Below, piece after piece: positions 17,998 to 26,549 of a stretch of 64,000 nucleotides of DNA. The stretch comes from Pseudomonadota bacterium. Lineage in GTDB: Bacteria; Myxococcota_A; Polyangia; Polyangiales; Polyangiaceae. The notes under the pieces were generated by a model. That model saw only the letters and a program-made list of their open reading frames with translations. It did no database searches and had not been told where the DNA came from. Location of the stretch: positions 1-64,000 of the forward strand of contig JAFAER010000163.1 of assembly GCA_023423895.1 (NCBI GenBank), given 5' to 3'. The first letter of the stretch is position 1. Each line of letters begins with the position of its first letter. Position numbers and translations under genes: made by a program.

Positions 17998-18276
17998 TCA
18001 GCGACCTCGGCGGACGACGACGACCGCCGCCCCGACGTAGGGGAGCACGACGAGCAGCAACATCACAGAGGCGGCGAACGCGAACACCGCCGGCACGATG
18101 TGCATGGCGCGGCCGAACGCGAAGAGACTCGCCAACAGCAGTCCCGAGCCCGCCGCCCGAGCGGGCTTCGCAGGGAGCGGAGCCGCTCGCCAACGTTGAT
18201 GGGGTGACGCCAGATAGAGGCTGCCGCAACCCACGAAGGCGAGCAGCGACGCGAGAGCTACGGCGAGGGAGTTCAT
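17998..18276 (-). CDS. DUF3325-family small membrane protein
   Basis: 92 aa from the ATG at 18276. Three hydrophobic segments (LAVALASLLAFVGCGSLYLA, GSGLLLASLFAFGRAM, VFAFAASVMLLLVVLPYVGAAVVVV) and the internal SPHQRWR block typical of DUF3325. First gene of the iron-boxed operon DUF3325 - DUF3649 - PepSY_TM; box 5 lies 47 bp upstream. Function unknown; the gene order is conserved next to siderophore receptors in Pseudomonas-type genomes, which supports a shared membrane complex. Confidence 0.75.
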   Translation of the reverse strand: MNSLAVALASLLAFVGCGSLYLASPHQRWRAAPLPAKPARAAGSGLLLASLFAFGRAMHIVPAVFAFAASVMLLLVVLPYVGAAVVVVRRGR

Positions 18277-18323
18277 TCTGGAAGCTCGCCCCCGCAAGCG
18301 AAACTAGCGGGCCTCGCCCTAGT

Positions 18324-18338
18324 TGCAAATGATTTTCA
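18324..18338. promoter_or_regulatory. Fur-type box 5
   Basis: TGCAAATGATTTTCA: a 7-1-7 inverted repeat with one mismatched pair, plus an extra half-site (CTTCAACT) to 18347. Located 47 bp upstream of the DUF3325 start codon on the minus strand. Confidence 0.75.
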
Positions 18339-18450
18339 TCTTCAACTCAATAGCCGAGTTCGAACGACGTGAGGACCTGAGCACGAGAGCGGTCCTCGAC
18401 GTCGGTCGAGCCTTTTCCGCGCCGGCAGGCGCGGCCGTCTCACTGGGCTT

Positions 18451-19656
18451 TCAGGGCGCTTTGCGTTCGAGCTTCAAGAACGTCGTCGCGTACGGGCTCG
18501 TCGAGGCGACGGCGACCCAGAGATGGCCGTCGCGGTCCGAGAACGGGGAGGCGAGGTTGTCCCCGACCGGCATGACCGCCGCCAGGATCCGCTCGTTGCC
18601 CCCGACGAGCTCGCCGTCCTCCTCGCGATAGGACTCCGCAACGAGCTGCTCTTGGGTCGATTCGCCTACGGACACGTACGTCAGACCGACGACCCAGCCG
18701 CGCTTGTCTCCGTCGGGCGCGACCGCAGCGATGTTCATCGTGGGGGGCGGATCCGGCAGATTGTTCAGCGCCAACGCGAGCAACGTCTGACGACCGAAGA
18801 CGGCGCGTTTCGAGAGGCCGTAGATCGCGTTGCCGGAGACGAAGACGTTGCCGTGCGCATCGCTCGCAATGGCGAGCGGCGTCGCCCGATCGAGGTGCGC
18901 GACCTTGACGGCCGGCGCGCATTCGCTGCCGACGAGCACGTCACCGCATGCGTCGTTCACGAAGACGCCGAAGCTCGAGCCCGGCTCGACCGCCGACGCC
19001 GTATCGGTCATGGGGCCGAACGCCGTGTAGACGAGGACATTCCGCGAACCGTCGGACATGCCGACGACGGCGTTCATGCCGTTGACATGGGCCGTCGCCT
19101 TGACCGCCAGCGTGTCGCTCGAGAGAAGCCACGCCTGCCCAACGTACGTGCTCGGATCGTAACCGCTGATGATCGAGCTACCACCGAACGGCAGATCGAC
19201 GAGTCCCCCGAACGGAACATGCGGCAGGTCCGTGGGGAGCGTCGTGCTCACGAGCGTCGCCGCCCCGACGTTTCCGTCAGGGAAGCTCCATCGATGTACG
19301 TGGTACTCGAGGAGCTCTCCGGTCTCGGTCATGTCCGGGAACCCGGCGAGCGGTCCGCCGTGATTTCCCCAGCCGTAGGCGCCGTATGCGAAGAGTGCCT
19401 GGACTTTCCTCGTCACGCCGAACGGGAAGGTCGCGTCGATCGTGACGAGGGACGCGTATTCGGAAGGATCGAGGAACACTGGCCCTGCCGGGCCGGCGTC
19501 GCTCTCCGGCTGCGGCGCATCAGCCTCGGCATCCGGCGCCGGTAGAGGGGCGGCCGCACCGTCATCGCCGCACGCGGCAAGACCGATCGCTGCGGACGCG
19601 ATCGCACACACGGCTGCGAGGCCTACGGACGGAAACCGACGGACACGAGAGATCAT
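18451..19656 (-). CDS. Lipoprotein of unknown function
   Basis: 401 aa. Signal with lipobox (MISRVRRFPSVGLAAVCAIASAAIGLAAC), Ala/Pro/Asp linker, then a beta-rich body with repeated GNVFVSGNAIYGLSK and DGHLWVAVAS segments, suggesting a propeller-like fold. No catalytic motif recognised. It ends about 110 bp before Fur-type box 5 and reads in the same direction as the DUF3325 operon, but no such box is seen at its own promoter. Compositionally similar to other lipoproteins in this window. Confidence 0.7.
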   Translation of the reverse strand: MISRVRRFPSVGLAAVCAIASAAIGLAACGDDGAAAPLPAPDAEADAPQPESDAGPAGPVFLDPSEYASLVTIDATFPFGVTRKVQALFAYGAYGWGNHGGPLAGFPDMTETGELLEYHVHRWSFPDGNVGAATLVSTTLPTDLPHVPFGGLVDLPFGGSSIISGYDPSTYVGQAWLLSSDTLAVKATAHVNGMNAVVGMSDGSRNVLVYTAFGPMTDTASAVEPGSSFGVFVNDACGDVLVGSECAPAVKVAHLDRATPLAIASDAHGNVFVSGNAIYGLSKRAVFGRQTLLALALNNLPDPPPTMNIAAVAPDGDKRGWVVGLTYVSVGESTQEQLVAESYREEDGELVGGNERILAAVMPVGDNLASPFSDRDGHLWVAVASTSPYATTFLKLERKAP

Positions 19657-20319
19657 CGATGCTTCTTCTCCTTCGAGGGTGCGGAACTCGCCGCTCCAGG
19701 CGTGCGAGTGCCAGAGGCGGTGACGCGAAGTCGTTTGGCTTCGACAGCTCCGTGCGTAGCGCGAGGAGAGGTCTCGACACGCACACGCGGCCCGTCACCA
19801 CGGTCCCGTTGCGAGCTTCGAGCGCACCAGCCTCGGCCCCCACACGCCGTGACCGCTACAGCGATGCACGGCATGGCGGGAAGCAGACGCCCACTGACCC
19901 GGAGATGCCGGCCGACTCCTCGAGCAGCGCGCGAGGTAGATGGAAATCGATACTGACGGCATGCGGGTCGGTTGGTCTCTGACCACCCCGCCGTCGGACG
20001 GCACCACTTCGATGCCAGCCGCTCTCGTCAGCCCGCGACGTTGATAGTCAGGGTGGCGGAGTAGTGTCAACGAAGGATCGAGCACACTCCTGCCCAACCC
20101 CGCGACGTCGCTGGCTCGCCGAGCCGCGCGCGCGCGTTCGTGTCCGTTCGGCGCCAAAGCTTCGAAAGCGAAGAAATCGGGGTGATCCCGATCCAGGTCG
20201 GGTCGTGGATCAACCATGGCAAACGGAGACACCGCCCCGCAAGTAGAGAGAACTCATGAGAGAACCAACTTTCCCATTCGCTCGGTCGAGCGGCACGTCG
20301 AGTGCACACGAGCGCACAT
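19657..20319. other. Divergent intergenic region, no gene supported
   Basis: 663 bp between the divergent lipoprotein and endolysin-like genes. Open frames here are Arg/Ser-rich and lack ribosome binding sites or recognisable domains. No Fur-type palindrome, tRNA or strong hairpin was seen. It presumably holds both promoters. Confidence 0.5.
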
Positions 20320-20919
20320 ATGCCCTCCTATCGTTCCATGGCCCTGTCGATGTTCGTCGCTCTCTCGGTGACGGGTTGCAGCACCAGTGACGACGTCGAC
20401 GATGCCGACGACTCGACCGAGAGCGCGCTCGGCGCGACGTGCTCGCCATCACGCGCTGCAGGAGTGGTGAGCCGTCACCAGAAGGCGCTGCACGACTCGC
20501 TCGCGTTCGCCGAAGGCACCGAGGGACGAAACAAGGACGGCTACAACGTCTTCTTCACGCATCGCACCTTCTCGTCGTGCGCCCGGCATCCGAACAAGAC
20601 GCACTGCGCGGGGAGCCTCTGCTCGACCGCCGCCGGCCGCTACCAGTTCTTGAAGCGCACGTGGGACTCGGTCGCGCGCGGGACCGGCGCGCGCAACTTC
20701 GAGCCCGAGACACAGGAGAAAGGCGCCGAGTACCTCATCAAGACCGTGCGCCGGGTGAACGTCCCCTCGGGGCGCGCGATGACGGCGTCGGAGTTCTCCA
20801 ACGCGATGTCGAAGCTCTCGTACGAGTGGGCATCCCTTCCTCCGGGACGTTACGGGCAGCCGGTCAAAACGCAGGCGCAGATGCGGGCTGACTACTGCAG
20901 GAACGTCGGAGGCTGCTAG
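20320..20919 (+). CDS. Lambda-endolysin-type lytic transglycosylase (GH104-like) lipoprotein
   Basis: 199 aa from the ATG at 20320; an upstream GTG (20302) and a later ATG (20338) are alternatives. MPSYRSMALSMFVALSVTGC is a lipobox signal. The domain keeps the phage lambda R (GH104) landmarks in order: SLAFAEGTEG (catalytic Glu region), TAAGRYQFLKRTWD, FEPETQEKGAEYLI and WASLPPGRYGQPV near the end. Lambda R cleaves murein non-hydrolytically. Fused to a lipoprotein signal with added Cys, and with no holin or phage genes nearby, it looks like a domesticated endolysin for cell-wall remodelling or predation (inference). Confidence 0.85.
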   Translation: MPSYRSMALSMFVALSVTGCSTSDDVDDADDSTESALGATCSPSRAAGVVSRHQKALHDSLAFAEGTEGRNKDGYNVFFTHRTFSSCARHPNKTHCAGSLCSTAAGRYQFLKRTWDSVARGTGARNFEPETQEKGAEYLIKTVRRVNVPSGRAMTASEFSNAMSKLSYEWASLPPGRYGQPVKTQAQMRADYCRNVGGC

Positions 20920-20921
20920 CG

Positions 20922-21788
20922 ATGCGGGGCCGCGTCGGCGTCCTCGTCGGCGCAGGCGTCGCGGCTATCGTCGGAGCTTCGCTCTGGCTAGTCCAGGCTC
21001 CCCGAGCACGCGCGAAGACGGAGGCCTCCACGAACACGTCCGCAGGTGGCGCCGGTCGAATCGATGCGCCGGCGGGCACGGTTCGTCCCGCTCTTGCGCC
21101 TTCGGCGAAGGGTGGCGGCGACGTCACCGACGTCCGCGACGCGCGCCGCGCTGCTCCGATCACCGCAGCGGACGCCGCGAGCGACGCGCTCGACGTCGTG
21201 CGCGCCGCGATCGCTGCTCGGACGTCACCGTCGTCGACGGACGTGCTCATGCGCGCCCTCGACGGGGACGACCCGGTGGCGAAGCTCGAGGCGATCGACG
21301 AGCTCGCGCGCAGAAAGCACGTGCCGGCGCTCGATCGGCTGATGAAGATCGATCCGTCCGATGATCCGTTCGTCGGTCCAACGGCGCTGCTCGCGCTCGG
21401 CCAGCTCGCACACGATGCCGGGGGCGCGAGAGCGGAGGCGGCCGTCGCTCGGCTGGAGCAGCTCCTCGCGGCGGAGAAGGAGCGCCGCGGTACCGACAGC
21501 CCCGGCAACATCCTGCTCGTCTTCGAGGCGCTCGGCCTGACGAAAGTCGCGAGCGCAGCGCGCATTCTCGAGCGTGAGCTCGGCGCGCCGGAGCACGGGA
21601 CGGCTGCGAAGGTCGCGATCGTCGATGCGATCGAGGTCTGTGGCCAGCGCTCGAGCGTGCAGGCTCTCACCGCTCACCGCGCCGCGATGCAGGTGAACGA
21701 GGTGCGCGCCGCGGACGACTTCGAACGGCAGCTCGAGCTCGAGCTCGTCGCTGCGCTCGACCGCGCCATCCGAACCCTCTCACGTTGA
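20922..21788 (+). CDS. Membrane-anchored HEAT-like repeat protein
   Basis: 288 aa, starting 2 bp after the endolysin-like gene, so probably co-expressed. One N-terminal membrane segment (VGVLVGAGVAAIVGASLWLV), an Ala/Thr-rich spacer, then alpha-helical repeats of HEAT type (AKLEAIDELARRKHVPALDRLMKI, GPTALLALGQLAHD, AKVAIVDAIEVCGQRSSVQALTAH). Such repeats mediate protein contacts. It may control or localise the adjacent lytic enzyme (inference from spacing only). Confidence 0.7.
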   Translation: MRGRVGVLVGAGVAAIVGASLWLVQAPRARAKTEASTNTSAGGAGRIDAPAGTVRPALAPSAKGGGDVTDVRDARRAAPITAADAASDALDVVRAAIAARTSPSSTDVLMRALDGDDPVAKLEAIDELARRKHVPALDRLMKIDPSDDPFVGPTALLALGQLAHDAGGARAEAAVARLEQLLAAEKERRGTDSPGNILLVFEALGLTKVASAARILERELGAPEHGTAAKVAIVDAIEVCGQRSSVQALTAHRAAMQVNEVRAADDFERQLELELVAALDRAIRTLSR

Positions 21789-21819
21789 CGCCGTTCCGGG
21801 TGCACCCCGGGCGAGCGCG

Positions 21820-24153
21820 TCAGAACGTCGTGCCGACGTTGCCGAGCGAGATGCTCGGGCCGAAGATGATCGCCTGATCGCTGAGGTTCCTCGTGCCCCC
21901 CGATCCGGAGAGGAGCTGCTCGAACCACACGTGCAGGTTGATCGCCGCTTGCGCGGGCCCGCCCGCGTTCGCGATCGGAAGGCTCAAACCGAGCCCTGCG
22001 ACGGCGCCGATCTGGAAGAGCGGGCGCCCCGTCGCGGGCGCAACGTCGCCGGCGAGGCCGAAGGCGAGCACGCCGGCTTCGACCGCGAGCAGCCCCTCCT
22101 TTCCCGAGCGGTCGAGCCACGTCAGGCGCGAGAGCGCGCCGACGCTGATCGTGAGCGGGCCGCTCGACGTGGACCCGTGCTCGCCGACGCCGAATCGATA
22201 GAGGCCCGTCGGGATCACGGTGGTCGCGTAGAGGCGCACGTGACCGCCGGGGAAAGCGACCGTCCACTGCACGCCCGGCTCGTCGGTGATGATCTCGAGC
22301 GCGCCGAGGTAATGCGCTTCGTCGGCGATGTGAGAGAGGCGGACGACGATCCGATCGAACGGCGCCTCGACGCCTTTGATCCATGCGACGACCGGCTCGG
22401 TGCCATGGCGAACGATGAGCGTCTTCGTGACATGAGCGTCCGGCCGTAGGCTGCCATCGGGCCTCTCGACCCGGATCTCGAGCGAGAACTTCTGCGTGCC
22501 GTACTTCCGCGAGAGGCGCTCGCGGTGGATGACGACGCGGCAGCCGTTGCGTGCTGCGAACGGCATACGCAGCGTGATGCCCGGCCGGGCGAGGAAGACC
22601 TTTCCAGTCGCGTCGACGCAGAGGAGATCCACGAGAGGCTCCGCAGGAGCAGGGATGTCGACCTCCTTGACGCCCCGCTGGAGCGCGTCGTTGAGCACCG
22701 CAAGGTCGAGCTGGTCGAGCGGCGGCGGAAGACCTGGCGCGCGATACCCGAACTGCAGGGCGACGAGGCCTTCGGCCGTGATGTTCCCCTGCACCAACGT
22801 CACGCCGTTCGCGATCGTCGCCTCGTAGACGTCGGGTACGGAGCGGAGGACGAGCACGCCGCCAGGGACGCGCGGGGTGTGGACGATCGCCGGCCGGTTC
22901 CGCGGGATGAAGTCGATCGGCGGGAACTCGGGGATCTCGAGGACGGACCGCACGACGGGCGCGGCGCGTGTCTCCGTGCGCGCGAGCGCGACGACCGAGC
23001 CATCCCCTCTTCCGCGAACGGCCATGACGGTGATCTCCGGAGCCCGGAGCACGCCGACCTCGAGCACGACGAACGCCGCGTCCTTCGTCTTCACGACCGT
23101 GCCGACGTCCACGTCGCGCGTGTCGACGAGGAAGCCGAGCGCTCCGACGTCGCGCATGCACGCGCCTTCGAGGCGCACCACGAGGCGCGCGCCGTCGACC
23201 CCACGAAGTGGCTGCCCGGAAGCAACCTCCATGGGACAGCGCAGGACAGGGATCCGGAACACGGGCTGCGTCTCCGGAGGTGTCTTGCGGACGTCGAAGA
23301 CATGCGACGCGAGACGGAACTGCACGTCGACGGCCGTGATGGCTGCCGGCGGCGCCTGCACCTCGAGGATACCGCCGTTCACGGTGCAGTGGGCGGAGCG
23401 ACAGTCGACGCTCTCGACGATGTCCGGATGCACGATCGGCACTCGGCCGACGCCGGACGAGACGTCCACCGTCGGACGCGGCGGCAAGAGCGTCGTCACC
23501 TCCACGCGGTTCGGCGTGATCGCGAACGTCTCGGGCGCGGCCTTCTTGCCCTTGGCATCGAACATGACGGCGTCGTCGACGATCTGAGCACCGGCGGGCC
23601 ACCATCGAAGGACGCTCGCGCGTGGATCGGCCGGCAGCGTCTTCGGGACGGTCCACGTGCATGTCTCGACGTCACCTTCGCGTGCGGGATCGCTGCAGGA
23701 GCTCGAGTCGAGACCACGCTCCGCCGGCCAGCTCACGGACGTGCCCGTGAGCGAGCGACCACGACCGGAGAGGCGCCCGTCGTCGATCGCCAACGTGAAG
23801 GCGCCCGCCTGGATCACCGGCCACGGCGCCGTGGCCGCGAGCTTGATGATCGACGAAGAGCTTGCGCAACCGCCGAACGTCGCCGCGACGCGCAGCTCCA
23901 CGAGGCTTCCGGCCGCACTCGCGTTCGCTGGAGGCCGAACGAGCTTCCCTGCATCCTCGATCGCCCAGCCGCCGGGCGCACGACCGCACGCGACGCGGCC
24001 GTCGCCGATCAGGAACGGAGCACCGCCCACCGGAGCTTGGAGCGTCTCCGCGAACGCGAGCCGCTCGGCTCCGAGAAGCACGAGCACTGCGACCACGATG
24101 ACGACGAGGTGGCGCAAGACTGCGCGCGCATCGCAGCAGACGGCCAGCGCCAT
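21820..24153 (-). CDS. Large exported protein of unknown function
   Basis: 777 aa; signal peptide with a strong hydrophobic core (LVVIVVAVLVLLGAERLAFA). A start at an internal TTG about 12 codons in would also give a signal. The body is beta-rich, without cysteine repeats or recognised motifs. The last part (about 640-777) has alternating strands and ends in Phe (SLGNVGTTF), as outer-membrane barrels often do. Convergent with the HEAT-like gene and 102 bp downstream of the MFS gene on the same strand, so it could be read from the box 6 promoter. Family not recognised. Confidence 0.65.
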   Translation of the reverse strand: MALAVCCDARAVLRHLVVIVVAVLVLLGAERLAFAETLQAPVGGAPFLIGDGRVACGRAPGGWAIEDAGKLVRPPANASAAGSLVELRVAATFGGCASSSSIIKLAATAPWPVIQAGAFTLAIDDGRLSGRGRSLTGTSVSWPAERGLDSSSCSDPAREGDVETCTWTVPKTLPADPRASVLRWWPAGAQIVDDAVMFDAKGKKAAPETFAITPNRVEVTTLLPPRPTVDVSSGVGRVPIVHPDIVESVDCRSAHCTVNGGILEVQAPPAAITAVDVQFRLASHVFDVRKTPPETQPVFRIPVLRCPMEVASGQPLRGVDGARLVVRLEGACMRDVGALGFLVDTRDVDVGTVVKTKDAAFVVLEVGVLRAPEITVMAVRGRGDGSVVALARTETRAAPVVRSVLEIPEFPPIDFIPRNRPAIVHTPRVPGGVLVLRSVPDVYEATIANGVTLVQGNITAEGLVALQFGYRAPGLPPPLDQLDLAVLNDALQRGVKEVDIPAPAEPLVDLLCVDATGKVFLARPGITLRMPFAARNGCRVVIHRERLSRKYGTQKFSLEIRVERPDGSLRPDAHVTKTLIVRHGTEPVVAWIKGVEAPFDRIVVRLSHIADEAHYLGALEIITDEPGVQWTVAFPGGHVRLYATTVIPTGLYRFGVGEHGSTSSGPLTISVGALSRLTWLDRSGKEGLLAVEAGVLAFGLAGDVAPATGRPLFQIGAVAGLGLSLPIANAGGPAQAAINLHVWFEQLLSGSGGTRNLSDQAIIFGPSISLGNVGTTF

Positions 24154-24255
24154 GCTGCTCGGCTTTAGGCGACGTTCGCGGAGATGGCAAAGACGACGTC
24201 GGCGCGATCGAGAAGCGCACGCGACGACACGCGAAGGCGGAGCGCAGGCGACGAC

Positions 24256-25503
24256 TCATGCTCGGCGCGATGCGCGTACGAGCCAGAGCGCGATCGGAAG
24301 GAGCATCGCGTTCACCGCGGCGGTGAACAGGTACGGCGTCTCGGTAGCCCCCGTGAAGAGCGCGCTGCCGATGAGCGGACCGAGCGAGCCGCCGATGTCG
24401 GCGGAGACCTGGAGCGCGCCGACGCCGAGACCACGTCGCTCCGGCGGAACGAGCCGTCCGAGCAGCGCAAGCAGCGACGGCCCGAGACACGCGACACCGA
24501 TGCCGATGAGCGCGAGGCCGACGGCGACGGTGATCGCGCGCTCCGCGTAAGCGATCGCCACGAGCCCGGGGACCGTCAAGGAGAGCCCGGCAGCAGCGAT
24601 GACCGCGTGTGCATCGCGGCGATCGCCGAGACGGCCGAGCGGCGGCATCGCCAGCGCCTCCGATAGGACGAGCCAGCCCATGAGGACGCTCGCGGTCGCG
24701 CGCTCGGGAAGCGACCACACGCTGAGGTGCCGCGCGTGGACGAGCAGCGTCGTCATCGTCAGCACCATCCCGGTACCGGCGAACGCGCTCGCAAAGCTGA
24801 GCGCGCCGATGGCGCCGAGACGCCGGTCGGCTAGAGAGCGAAGCGCCGTCGCAACGCTCGAGCGCGGAGTGTGCACGCGCAGGTCCGGAACGATCGCGTA
24901 CGCGGCAACGGCGGCGACGAGCAGCGCCACGGCGCCTGCCTCGAAGGTCGCCGTCTCGCTCCAGAGATCGGCCAGGAAGCCGGCCGCAACGAGGCCGACG
25001 GGCACCCCGAGCTGCATGGCCGCACGCACCGCCGCCGTCGCGCGCCCTCCGTGCTCGTGGCCACCGCCGTGGAGCGCGAGGGCCTGCGCGGCGACGAACA
25101 CGCACGACGAACCGAAGCCGTGCACGACGCGTCCTGCGAGGAAGAAGATCCCCGGTTGGCTCGTGCGGACGCCGAGGACGAAGAGCACCATCACGAGCAC
25201 CTGCAACAGGAGCCCGACGAGCATCGTGCGACGGCCGCCGAAGCGATCGGTCATCAGCCCGACGATCGGGCTCACGAGGACGCGCGTCGCGCGGTTCGCC
25301 GCGAGGATGAGGCCGATGAACGCGAGCGGCAATCCGACGCGGAGGCCGACGCTCGGCAAGATCGGGAACGCCATGCCCCCTGCCATGCTCGCGAGCATGA
25401 CGCCCGGCGTGAGGGCGAGCGTCAGCCGACGGACGGCCTGCAGGTCGGCCCCGGGCGACGTCGGCTCCGTCTGGCTTCGGATGCCCTCCAACGTCTGCAC
25501 CAT
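24256..25503 (-). CDS. MFS transporter, probably iron-regulated
   Basis: 415 aa, twelve hydrophobic segments as expected. The MFS motif A appears as GLMTDRFGGRRTML between helices 2 and 3, and a second copy, PPLGRLGDRRDAHA, in the C-terminal half. About 25 residues precede the first helix. It lies 53 bp downstream of the 133-aa gene behind Fur-type box 6. MFS exporters in iron regulons often secrete siderophores (EntS type) and some import ferric siderophores; the box supports such a role, but the substrate is not predictable from sequence. A multidrug exporter is the alternative. Confidence 0.85.
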   Translation of the reverse strand: MVQTLEGIRSQTEPTSPGADLQAVRRLTLALTPGVMLASMAGGMAFPILPSVGLRVGLPLAFIGLILAANRATRVLVSPIVGLMTDRFGGRRTMLVGLLLQVLVMVLFVLGVRTSQPGIFFLAGRVVHGFGSSCVFVAAQALALHGGGHEHGGRATAAVRAAMQLGVPVGLVAAGFLADLWSETATFEAGAVALLVAAVAAYAIVPDLRVHTPRSSVATALRSLADRRLGAIGALSFASAFAGTGMVLTMTTLLVHARHLSVWSLPERATASVLMGWLVLSEALAMPPLGRLGDRRDAHAVIAAAGLSLTVPGLVAIAYAERAITVAVGLALIGIGVACLGPSLLALLGRLVPPERRGLGVGALQVSADIGGSLGPLIGSALFTGATETPYLFTAAVNAMLLPIALWLVRASRRA

Positions 25504-25556
25504 ACGCCGCTCGTCGTGCAGTGAAGAGAGATCGGCGCGGCCGAGCTTCTTTCCGC

Positions 25557-25958
25557 TCAGCTCTGCGAAACGGGCGCGCGCACCGAGGCGACGATCCGAT
25601 CGACGAGCACCCGCTCCACCCAGCGGACGTCGGCGTCGCTCGGCAGGTCGGTGTCATGCTCGTCCGCGAGCCACTCGCGAAGCGCCGAATAGGTCCGCGC
25701 GCGTGCCTTCCATCCGCGTGACGGGAACGCTTCGAACGCCCCCGAGGTGAGCCTCGACGGCGTGAGAATCGAGATCCGCGCCTCCGGATGCCAGAGCTGC
25801 ACGTGCCAGAACCCTCGCGGCACGAAGTACTCGAAGTGGCGTCCGGTCGACACGCGGACCTCCCACGATCCGAGCCGTACGACGACGTCTCGATCGGACG
25901 GATCGTGAGGTGGCGGCGGGACGGGTGGCGCGAGCGACGCGGGCTGTTCGATCGTCAT
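25557..25958 (-). CDS. Conserved-looking 133-aa protein, iron-boxed
   Basis: 133 aa, no signal peptide or membrane segment. Pro-rich N-terminus, then a compact domain (VVRLGSWEVRVSTGRHFEYFVPRGFWHVQLWHPEARISILTPSR) and a helical C-terminus with VRWVERVLVDRIVASV. Rich in aromatic residues and His. I do not recognise a family. Its start is 31 bp from box 6 on the opposite strand from the 73-aa Cys-rich gene, and the MFS transporter follows. Possibly a small-ligand binding or modifying protein (inference). Confidence 0.6.
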   Translation of the reverse strand: MTIEQPASLAPPVPPPPHDPSDRDVVVRLGSWEVRVSTGRHFEYFVPRGFWHVQLWHPEARISILTPSRLTSGAFEAFPSRGWKARARTYSALREWLADEHDTDLPSDADVRWVERVLVDRIVASVRAPVSQS

Positions 25959-25989
25959 GGCTTGACAAGACCTCCGCCACCTGTCTTAT

Positions 25990-26004
25990 TGAAAACGACT
26001 TTCA
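25990..26004. promoter_or_regulatory. Fur-type box 6 (shared by divergent genes)
   Basis: TGAAAACGACTTTCA, identical to box 4. It lies 17 bp before the plus-strand start at 26022 and 31 bp before the minus-strand start at 25958, so one site could silence both promoters. Confidence 0.75.
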
Positions 26005-26021
26005 ACATCAAGAGGAGCCCC

Positions 26022-26243
26022 ATGGATTCGTGCCGCCCCCAGCGAGCGCTGCTCGCGGATGGTCCGTTCTGCAAAGTCGAGTGCTGCGAGTGCGGGACGA
26101 TCCACGTCTCGCTGGGTCCGGTGACGCTGCGACTGCGTGCCGAGGTCGTGGAGAGCATCTGGGTCACGCTCGGCGAAGCGCTCACGCGCGTCGGCGTCCG
26201 ATCGCGACGCGCGCCGACGATCGAGCGTGAGCATCTCTCGTGA
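26022..26243 (+). CDS. Small Cys-rich cytoplasmic protein behind a Fur-type box
   Basis: 73 aa; the ATG is preceded by AGAGGAG at good spacing, which fixes the start. The sequence has a Cys cluster FCKVECCECGTIHVSLGPVTLRL in residues 17-39, followed by a helix (AEVVESIWVTLGEAL). Cys-x2/3-Cys-Cys-x2-Cys plus His could hold a metal ion. No signal peptide. Family not recognised. With box 6 only 17 bp upstream it should be among the most tightly iron-controlled genes here. A role in metal sensing, storage or delivery is inference. Confidence 0.7.
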   Translation: MDSCRPQRALLADGPFCKVECCECGTIHVSLGPVTLRLRAEVVESIWVTLGEALTRVGVRSRRAPTIEREHLS

Positions 26244-26334
26244 CGACCACGTCGAGCGCCGGGCTCGAAGCTCTCGCGCTGGCGACCGACGAGGCATGCC
26301 ACCGACTCGCTTCGTCGGCGCCGAGGAGCCCCGG

Positions 26335-26517
26335 ATGACCGCCGTCTACGTCGCCGTCGGCCTCACCGCGATGACGGCGTTCCTCCTGGCGGGGGCGGCC
26401 TTGTTCGCCCACCTCCTCCAGCCCGTCGGGTTCGTCTCGCTTTCCATGATCGCAGCGGCGCTGCTGCTCGGCTCGATCGCCAAGCTGGAGTCGGCTCCGT
26501 CCAGGCCCCACACTTGA
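26335..26517 (+). CDS. Small membrane protein with two helices
   Basis: 60 aa from the ATG at 26335 (GAGGAG about 8 bp upstream). Two hydrophobic segments, VYVAVGLTAMTAFLLAGAALFAHLL and VGFVSLSMIAAALLLGSIA, with a short loop. It sits between the iron-boxed Cys-rich gene (91 bp upstream) and the hemerythrin gene, whose alternative TTG start would overlap its stop. Function unknown. Readthrough from box 6 is possible. Confidence 0.5.
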   Translation: MTAVYVAVGLTAMTAFLLAGAALFAHLLQPVGFVSLSMIAAALLLGSIAKLESAPSRPHT

Positions 26518-26549
26518 CCCGAGAGAGGCTTCCAATATTCTGCGTCGAC

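Noticed and set aside
19795..20232. 145-aa open frame on the minus strand
   Set aside because: No ribosome binding site, no recognisable fold, Arg/Ser/Pro-rich composition typical of non-coding high-GC sequence.
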